Virus record (IMG/VR): IMGVR_UViG_3300025154_001315
Location: 1 to 60,321 of that record
Direction: 5' to 3' (one strand)
Source of the DNA: a virus
Length of the DNA stretch: 60,321 bases
The notes under the pieces were generated by a model, which was given only the letters and a program-made list of their open reading frames with translations, made no database searches and was not told the DNA's origin. The first letter of the stretch is position 1. Each line of letters starts with the position of its first letter. Below, one piece after another: positions 55,551 through 60,321 of the stretch. The translations under genes and the position numbers were made by a program.

Positions 55551-55802
55551 TCACGCCTCCTTGAGCGCCGACAGCCGCTTGCGGTCCAGCACCTGGATGA
55601 CCCCGTAAGCCTTGCAGGGCCCCAGCACACCCTCGGCACGCTATCTGTTGATAATGGTGCTGGTAAAGCTCCGGTTGCAGCCCGCCATCTCCGCGAGCTT
55701 AGCCTGCGTCACGCGCACCACCCCGTCCTCCACCGGCACCTCCACTGCGTCCAGGGGGTAGCCCAGCTTAGTCAACATCCCAACCAGTTCGCTTAGCTTC
55801 AT
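55551..55802 (-). pseudogene. Crp-type winged-helix regulator interrupted by an in-frame TAG
   Basis: From ATG 55802 (GAGGTGG upstream) it reads MKLSELVGMLTKLGYPLDAV, then VRVTQAKLAEMAGCNRSFTS and TIINR to TAG at 55643-55641. The same frame continues after that codon with RAEGVLGPCKAYGVIQVLDR then KRLSALKEA and TGA at 55551. The second part is precisely the wing and last helix expected after the recognition helix in a Crp-like domain, and a Leu or similar codon should stand where TAG is. The extended gene also carries AAGGAGG for the next start. Amber readthrough, a nonsense mutation, or a base error are all possible. Confidence 0.75.
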
Positions 55803-55804
55803 GG

Positions 55805-56026
55805 CTAGAGCCACCTCACGCACTTCGGGTTCTTGCACGAAGCGGAGCTGCGACCCGTGGCGTACACCACAAAGCTCAGCGCCTTGGCCTGCCCGCAGAC
55901 GGGGCAGTTGATGGCGCCGCTGATGTTGTGCTCCCCCTTGGTGGCCTTGGTCACGGCAGCCATCGCCTTCTCCACGTCCTCGGGCTTACCGTCGTAGTCC
56001 AGGCTCTTCCTGTCGTCCATCTTCAT
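55805..56026 (-). CDS. Zinc-ribbon protein
   Basis: 73 residues from ATG 56026 (GGAGGCAGCAC). DVEKAMAAVTKATKGEHNIS, then INCPVCGQAKALSFVVYATG and SCKNPKCVRW, is a standard two-knuckle zinc ribbon. Resembles small phage DNA-metabolism zinc ribbons. Function unknown. Confidence 0.75.
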   Translation of the reverse strand: MKMDDRKSLDYDGKPEDVEKAMAAVTKATKGEHNISGAINCPVCGQAKALSFVVYATGRSSASCKNPKCVRWL

Positions 56027-56157
56027 GTGCTGCCTCCTCTTGCAATTCCACCCACCATATGGCAAGTGGCACTGTGCTCCAGGCTGCGTTGCTTGCCAAC
56101 CTGCAAAGCAAGCTAGCAGGCACTTGGCCCAGAACACAAGGGGGTGCGGTAGTGCGA
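56027..56157 (-). promoter_or_regulatory. Control region with TTAATCGCACTACC element
   Basis: 131 bp starting at the stop of the 56158 gene (its TAA overlaps the element). GTAGTGCG at 56149 belongs to the recurrent core. GTGTTC near 56134 repeats a word at 38670. CTTGC...GCAAG arms around 56095-56116 form a short stem. Probable promoter for the downstream 56026 gene group. Confidence 0.45.
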
Positions 56158-56388
56158 TTAACGCTTGGTCTTGTGGAACTTTGGGAACTCAGCCTTCAGC
56201 CGCTTGAGCTCTTCCTTCGCGTACTTGATGGTCGTGGTGGGGGCGGTGGGCTCGGGCGGGAGACGCTTCTTTCGCTTGTAGGGAGCGCGCCCCGCCTCGT
56301 GGTGTCGCATGTTGCCGCGCATTCCCAAGTGATGGAGGAAAGACTCGCAGGTCTTGTACTCCTTGCCGCAGGAGCAGCGCCAGCTCAC
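56158..56388 (-). CDS. C2H2-type zinc-finger small protein
   Basis: 76 residues from GTG 56388, coupled (GTGA) to the upstream gene. RCSCGKEYKTCESFLHHLGM, then RGNMRHHEAGRAPYKRKKRL, fits a C-x-C...H-x3/4-H finger plus a nuclear-localisation-like basic linker (a coincidence in phage). Lysine-rich end. DNA binding plausible. Confidence 0.7.
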   Translation of the reverse strand: MSWRCSCGKEYKTCESFLHHLGMRGNMRHHEAGRAPYKRKKRLPPEPTAPTTTIKYAKEELKRLKAEFPKFHKTKR

Positions 56389-56549
56389 GGCCCGCCCCCC
56401 ATCTTTAGCGCCGCGCCGGAGTCGGTGGCGAGGGCGGCGGCCACCCGCTCCAGCGCGGTTTCCAGCGCGGTTTCCAGCGCCTCCACCTTCTGCTCCAGTA
56501 GTCGAACGCGGGCGCGCAGCTCGCGGATCTCGTCGTGGTCGATGCTCAT
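56385..56549 (-). CDS. 54-residue coiled-coil protein
   Basis: ATG 56549 overlaps the upstream stop by ATGA. HDEIRELRARVRLLEQKVEA then LETALETALERVAAALATD is an uninterrupted heptad repeat. Probably a small oligomerising protein. Function unknown. Confidence 0.65.
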   Translation of the reverse strand: MSIDHDEIRELRARVRLLEQKVEALETALETALERVAAALATDSGAALKMGGGP

Positions 56550-57067
56550 GGCGTCTCCTTAGCCGGCGCGGGGAGCAGGGTCTTGCTCCAGGCTGCCCGT
56601 GCGATCTCCTCGTGTGATTTGAGCGACCCGATCAAGTTGACGCTCTTGTGCCCGTCCGCGCGCTCCTTGTCGGTGAAACACCGGCCGTCCAACTCGGCGC
56701 GGAAGGCGGTCCAGAAGGCGTCGAACAACAGAGGGGCGTTGCTGGTCGTCGTGTAGCCAGCCGTCAGCGAGGTTGCCGGCGCGGGGAGTAGAGCGCGGGC
56801 GGCGCACAGCCAGCACTTGCTGATGCTGTCGGACTGGGCGATGTAACCAGGGTCATCGCAACGACACGCGCGGGACTCGTTTGCGTAAGCGGCTCGCAGC
56901 GCCCCCTCCAGCGCCTTCACGCGCCCGAGCGCCTCCGTCAGCGCCGGCGAGTCGGGGCAGATGAAATCGCCCTCCAGCGTCACGCCATGCCGGTGGCGTT
57001 CCAACTCGCGCTCCAGCGCCTTCACCTGCCGCGACAGGTGTGTCAACTGCTCGCACAAGAGACTCAT
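56546..57067 (-). CDS. Coiled-coil/Cys-containing protein
   Basis: 173 residues. Coiled coil LCEQLTHLSRQVKALERELE then two Cys pairs (ACRCDDPGYIA, KCWLCAARALL) and a mostly helical C-half with aromatic residues (LLFDAFWTAFRAELDG). A Pro/Ala repeat LLPAPA occurs twice (residues ~93 and ~165), perhaps from an internal duplication. Unknown. Confidence 0.65.
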   Translation of the reverse strand: MSLLCEQLTHLSRQVKALERELERHRHGVTLEGDFICPDSPALTEALGRVKALEGALRAAYANESRACRCDDPGYIAQSDSISKCWLCAARALLPAPATSLTAGYTTTSNAPLLFDAFWTAFRAELDGRCFTDKERADGHKSVNLIGSLKSHEEIARAAWSKTLLPAPAKETP

Positions 57068-57300
57068 GGTTGCTCCTCGTACGCGGGGCGCTGCTGTCCG
57101 TACAGTTCGTAATACTCCTCACCGCTGTCTTCAAAAGCAGCGAAGCACTCCGGGTGCATGGTCCCCGGCCCGCTGTCGTAGCCCTCCGCCCAGAACCACC
57201 GCTTGTAGGACGACCCGCGCAAGATGAGCTCCCCGCAGTAGGTGCAGGTGTGCTCCTTTCGCGCGGCCTTCACCGTAGTGAATCCTAGCGTTATTCCCAT
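57064..57300 (-). CDS. Zinc-ribbon protein of phage type
   Basis: 78 residues. KEHTCTYCGELILRGSSYKR and GTMHPECFAAFED form a C-x2-C...H-x2-C treble-clef-type zinc site, a pattern common in small phage proteins (LIM-like). ATGA overlap upstream. Function unknown. Confidence 0.75.
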   Translation of the reverse strand: MGITLGFTTVKAARKEHTCTYCGELILRGSSYKRWFWAEGYDSGPGTMHPECFAAFEDSGEEYYELYGQQRPAYEEQP

Positions 57301-57304
57301 GTAC

Positions 57305-57496
57305 TCACCCCTTCACTTTGGCGGGAGGGGCACAGTCTTCGGGGTCATGTCCGCGCTTCTTCTCGTGAATGTTCCCCGCGCAGTAGTCGCAGAGCGACAT
57401 GCCGCAGACACCACACTCGATGTCCTTGCCGTCGTGGCTATAGCCCGACTTGCTCGTGTCACCCCCACACTCTCCGCACTTCGGTTGCTTCTTCAT
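57305..57496 (-). CDS. Small three-knuckle zinc protein
   Basis: 63 residues. PKCGECGGDTSKSGYSHDGK, then IECGVCGMSLCDYCAGNIHE and DPEDC, gives seven Cys and two His for two interleaved zinc sites (cross-brace-like). Unknown partner. Confidence 0.7.
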   Translation of the reverse strand: MKKQPKCGECGGDTSKSGYSHDGKDIECGVCGMSLCDYCAGNIHEKKRGHDPEDCAPPAKVKG

Positions 57497-57507
57497 GCAC
57501 TCACCTC

Positions 57508-57771
57508 CTACCTACAGTAGAACGCCAGACTCAGCGCGTGGTCCACTACGAGCGTGTCGTTTCGCCCGACCCAGGCCCCTTCGCCGTTCTTCCCTCGTAT
57601 CCAGCCGTTCTCAACCTGGATGAACTTCCCATCCCAGGTCTTGCCCATCGTGCCGCAGAAGATGTGTATGCGTCTTCGCACTTCGTCGTCCTTGCGGCAC
57701 TCCACCAAGTACCCCACTCCAGCAGCGGCGAAGCAGAAGCAGGACATCGCCGCCAGCGTTCTCATCTTCAT
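57508..57771 (-). CDS. Exported or membrane-anchored small protein
   Basis: 87 residues from ATG 57771 (AGGAGGTGAGTAC). MKMRTLAAMSCFCFAAAGVG then YLVECRKDD is a hydrophobic start usable as signal anchor, with a lipobox-like C near residue 25. The rest is short beta (HIFCGTMGKTWDGKFIQVEN). A candidate superinfection-exclusion or envelope protein by location type only. Confidence 0.55.
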   Translation of the reverse strand: MKMRTLAAMSCFCFAAAGVGYLVECRKDDEVRRRIHIFCGTMGKTWDGKFIQVENGWIRGKNGEGAWVGRNDTLVVDHALSLAFYCR

Positions 57772-57782
57772 GTACTCACCTC

Positions 57783-59774
57783 CTAGAACTTCGCGCTCCC
57801 CGGTCCGAAGTACCGAGACCAGTGGTCCGACAACTCCTTCACTCCTGCCCCAACCCACCGCTCCACATTCCGCACGGCGTACAGCCGGTCCAAGCCGCCG
57901 TTCAAGCGCATGGGGCCGCCGCCGTTCACCTGTCGCAGCCCCGCCTTCTTCAGCTCACGCCCCAGGCCGCAGGCCGTCACCCGCCCCGCATGCTCGGGGT
58001 CGTACGCCCTGAGTAGCTGCTTGTTCGTGTACAGGTCGCACTCCTTGGCTTGCCGCTCCCCCAGCAGGCGCAGGACGCTCACGGGGTCCTCCAGCAGCCC
58101 CGCCACCCAGGCCCCCACGTCGCTCTTGTTATCGAGGATCATGGCGCGCTTGCTACCGGTGTCCATGGCCGCGTCCATAGCCTCGAAGTCCCCAAGGTTC
58201 AAGTTGAGGAGGTGGTGGAACAGCGCCGCCGCGCCCTCTGGGGACTTGTACCACTTGTCGTAGGCAGCGTACTCCTCTCGCTTGGCCGGGGCGCCGACCA
58301 GTTCGTGGATGAAGAAGCGCCGGTCTCCGTCCTCCATGAAGAAGGCGTCCGGGTGGTTGCTGGTGAAGAGGTAGTTCACGCAGTCCGGCACGCTGTACTC
58401 AGGCAGGTACTTGATGTTGATGCTCAGCTTCTGCTGCGTGATCATGCTTTTCAGCATGTCGGCGTGGTCACGCTGGTCCGTGCCGGTGATCTCGTCCCCG
58501 AGTACGAACTGCTTGTTCTTCGCCCACCCGTTGAAGTTCCCCTTGAGGTTCTTCGGCTTCACCTCCTCGCCGTTCTCCCCGTAGATGCGGAGCATGGTGT
58601 GGCCTATCAGCGTCTTGCCGGTGCCTTGGGCCACTCCCCAGATGCACGCTGCGCTGAACAGCTTGGCTCCAGGGTGCTGGAGCGGATAGGCTAGCCATCG
58701 CTCAAACCACTGTTTTTCCTTGTGTTTCTCCTTGAAGACGAAGTCCAGCAGCCAGCGCCAGGGCTTGATGTCGCCGCGCTTGGGCTCCACGCCCCAGCCC
58801 TTCCAGTCGTTCCAGTTGTTGTTGTGGAACTGCGGCTTGCCGGGGTCGTAGGTGATGCTGTCCAGCTCGAATCGTCGTTCCCAGTCGAGCCAGGGCTGGG
58901 CAATCTTCGTCTTCACCGGCACCGGCACGCCCTTCAGCATCTTCACCATGTTGAAGTAGCGGTTGCTGTAGCTGTGATGGACGAAGTCGTTGGGGCGGAT
59001 GCGCCGCCCGTTCGCCTGGACCAGCACCACCCCCTGCTCGCGGATGTAGGCAATCTCCTTGTTCAGCTCCCACAGCGCCACCCCCTCGGCAAAGGGCACC
59101 GCTGACGTCAGCACCGCCGCCACGTCGCCCCCCGCCACCAAGAAGTCGTCGAGGCCCTGCTTCTTACCGTCGGGGGTGGGCGGAAGGGATGCCACCTTGA
59201 CCGTCGCGCCCCTGGCAGTGAGCTCCCGCGCCAGCCTGACCTGCGCACTCACCACGCTGGGGTTGGTGGCCGCGTCGCTGTCGAAGACAATCGTCGTGTC
59301 CCGGCTTCTCCAGTCCACGGCCTCGAGCTGGGGGAGCAGGGACATACCCCGCTTGCCGCTGCGCCACACGTCCACGCCTCCCAGCCCGATGCAGTTGAAC
59401 CCAGCGGCGCAGGCGGCAGCGGCCTTGAGCTCCCCTTCCGTTATGAGTACCGCGTTCCCGTCCACTTCCTTGAACACGGCAGCCCAGGGCTTGGGGAGCA
59501 GCGGGGGGAGGTAGACCTCGTTCAGCGAGCCCTTGGGCTGGGCGTACCGCTGGGGCTTTTCCATCGCGAAGCCGCCTGGAGCGTCCCCCAGGAACCTAAC
59601 CCTGTAGAAGCTAGACTGCTGCCCCGTAGGAGTGAAGTATGGGAGCAGCAGCCCGGTGCGGAGGGCGCCCACCTTAGCGGCCGTCTCCATCGGGCTCAGC
59701 TCCTTGTAGCCCAGATGCTTGGCCTGTTGGTCTGTGATGCCTGAGGACTTCCACTTATCACTTGCGAGTGACAC
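57783..59774 (-). CDS. Primase-helicase (TOPRIM plus SF3-type ATPase)
   Basis: 663 residues from GTG 59774 (AGAGGGCAAGC). N-terminal TOPRIM-like part (VLITEGELKAAAACAAGFNC, then IGLGGVDVW; DTTIVFDSDAATNPSVVSAQ) resembles DUF3854; the C-terminal helicase has IWGVAQGTGKTLIGHTMLRI (Walker A), FVLGDEITGTDQRDHADMLK and NYLFTSNHPDAFFMEDGDRR (D5/DUF5906 class). Synthesises primers and unwinds DNA at the fork with the family A polymerase. Confidence 0.9.
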   Translation of the reverse strand: MSLASDKWKSSGITDQQAKHLGYKELSPMETAAKVGALRTGLLLPYFTPTGQQSSFYRVRFLGDAPGGFAMEKPQRYAQPKGSLNEVYLPPLLPKPWAAVFKEVDGNAVLITEGELKAAAACAAGFNCIGLGGVDVWRSGKRGMSLLPQLEAVDWRSRDTTIVFDSDAATNPSVVSAQVRLARELTARGATVKVASLPPTPDGKKQGLDDFLVAGGDVAAVLTSAVPFAEGVALWELNKEIAYIREQGVVLVQANGRRIRPNDFVHHSYSNRYFNMVKMLKGVPVPVKTKIAQPWLDWERRFELDSITYDPGKPQFHNNNWNDWKGWGVEPKRGDIKPWRWLLDFVFKEKHKEKQWFERWLAYPLQHPGAKLFSAACIWGVAQGTGKTLIGHTMLRIYGENGEEVKPKNLKGNFNGWAKNKQFVLGDEITGTDQRDHADMLKSMITQQKLSINIKYLPEYSVPDCVNYLFTSNHPDAFFMEDGDRRFFIHELVGAPAKREEYAAYDKWYKSPEGAAALFHHLLNLNLGDFEAMDAAMDTGSKRAMILDNKSDVGAWVAGLLEDPVSVLRLLGERQAKECDLYTNKQLLRAYDPEHAGRVTACGLGRELKKAGLRQVNGGGPMRLNGGLDRLYAVRNVERWVGAGVKELSDHWSRYFGPGSAKF

Positions 59775-60072
59775 GCTTGCCCTCTTCTTTCCAACGCCGG
59801 AGGTCTTCGTCGCTTGGATCGATATCTGTCATGCCGTAGTAGTGCTCGAAGAAGTTCAGCTTCTCAGCTCTCAGGCAGTCCCACATTGAAAACTGACTCC
59901 CGACGGTAGTTGCCACACACGTTCCAGCCCCGGACCACGACCACGCGCCGCTGCACCGCTGCCAGTAGCCAGTATAGAGGCGCGTCAGATAAGAGCCCTC
60001 TGGCAGCGCCAGCCCATCTTGCCGCAGTCGTGCCAAGAGCAAGTCAGCTATCTTGGGCTTGTCCCTTCGCAT
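59758..60072 (-). CDS. Hypothetical small protein
   Basis: 104 residues from ATG 60072 (GGAGGGTG). KPKIADLLLARLRQDGLALP, then TRLYTGYWQRCSGAWSWSG and a charged end. A Trp/Gly-rich core resembles small phage scaffold-like proteins with no known name. Overlaps the primase start by 17 nt. Confidence 0.65.
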   Translation of the reverse strand: MRRDKPKIADLLLARLRQDGLALPEGSYLTRLYTGYWQRCSGAWSWSGAGTCVATTVGSQFSMWDCLRAEKLNFFEHYYGMTDIDPSDEDLRRWKEEGKRVTRK

Positions 60073-60083
60073 CACACCCTCCT

Positions 60084-60321
60084 CTACATCCTGAACTCGT
60101 CGGCCTCTGCGCGCGTCATGAAGAAGTGAATGCCTTGGGCGCACTCCACGCGGATGTCGTCGCTGTAGCCGTCGGGCTCAGCCACCTCGCCCACGCGGTA
60201 GGTGCAAGTGGGCGCGTACTGGGAGGTGAACTCCTTGGCCTCCGTGCCGAGGGCTTCCAGCACCTTCACCCTGCTCGCCCTGCACTTGCGTCCGACGAGG
60301 CTGCTGGTCCGCCTGGCATCG
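60084..60321 (-). CDS. Pentapeptide-repeat protein, C-terminal part
   Basis: Continuation of the 1-794 gene across the terminal overlap, in the same frame. It includes TSQYAPTCTYRVGEVAEPDG and the end VECAQGIHFFMTRAEADEFR with stop at 60084. The CAQGIHFF motif is the conserved core of the DUF5758 domain. A GTG at 60269 could be misread as an internal start, but the repeat arm lies upstream in the circle. Confidence 0.88.
   Translation of the reverse strand, partial: DARRTSSLVGRKCRASRVKVLEALGTEAKEFTSQYAPTCTYRVGEVAEPDGYSDDIRVECAQGIHFFMTRAEADEFRM
60196..60321. repeat. Right copy of 126-bp terminal direct repeat
   Basis: Identical to 7-132. Joining the two copies restores a complete pentapeptide gene and gives about 60,195 unique bases. 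Confidence 0.95.

Overview
The window is an essentially complete genome of a tailed double-stranded DNA phage (Caudoviricetes) infecting a GC-rich Gram-negative bacterium. The module list (TerS/TerL, portal, scaffold, capsid, gp4-like adaptor, three very large internal-virion-like proteins, and no tape measure, tube or sheath) points to a podovirus. Bases 7-132 are repeated exactly at 60196-60321, and a pentapeptide-repeat gene reads in frame across that overlap. The molecule is therefore circular or circularly assembled, about 60,195 unique bp. I see no integrase and no phage RNA polymerase. A lytic lifestyle is likely but not proven.

Layout. (1) 0-4.5 kb: the pentapeptide gene (minus strand), a divergent control region flanked by three related small ribbon-helix-helix-like proteins, then plus-strand early-type small genes, many with Cys/His clusters. 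(2) 4.5-6.3 kb: a strange non-standard region. 4.52-5.07 kb is a gene-free, repeat-dense stretch crowded with GA/TC dinucleotides. 5.07-6.28 kb (1.2 kb, two ORFs, two terminators) has no TC at all and only two GA. (3) 6.3-8.2 kb: a short accessory cassette (GNAT, Acb2-like nucleotide sponge, RyR-domain protein, two small genes) whose junctions carry copies of one linker. (4) 8.2-36.4 kb: the plus-strand late operon for packaging, head, connector, tail/internal proteins and lysis. Several of its products have Sec signal peptides. (5) 36.4-60.2 kb: minus-strand genes for small zinc-binding proteins, replication (family A polymerase, primase-helicase, SNF2 helicase, RecB-like and VRR-NUC nucleases, probable SSB) and nucleotide/DNA modification.

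The modification genes form a coherent set at 49.1-55.2 kb: dCMP deaminase, thymidylate-synthase homolog, HD nucleotidase, nucleotidyltransferase, GT-A glycosyltransferase, a protein of the aGPT-PPlase/5-hydroxymethyluracil DNA kinase family, and an FkbM methyltransferase. Together they suggest that thymine is replaced by 5-hydroxymethyluracil and hypermodified after replication. My leading idea is that the GA/TC-free island is a segment built to escape a sequence-specific DNA modification or attack at TC/GA, possibly the phage's own hypermodification. That link is inference.

Regulation. A GTAGTG(C/T)G core recurs in at least eleven intergenic places, including twice as an inverted pair between the divergent RHH-like genes. 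A second element with the core GCTACCTTGTA marks several operon starts, and one 38-bp copy is nearly identical upstream of a plus and a minus operon. Three genes look broken or recoded: a -1 shift near 2.87 kb, a frameshift beside an 18-bp perfect palindrome at 55.2 kb, and an in-frame amber codon at 55.64 kb.
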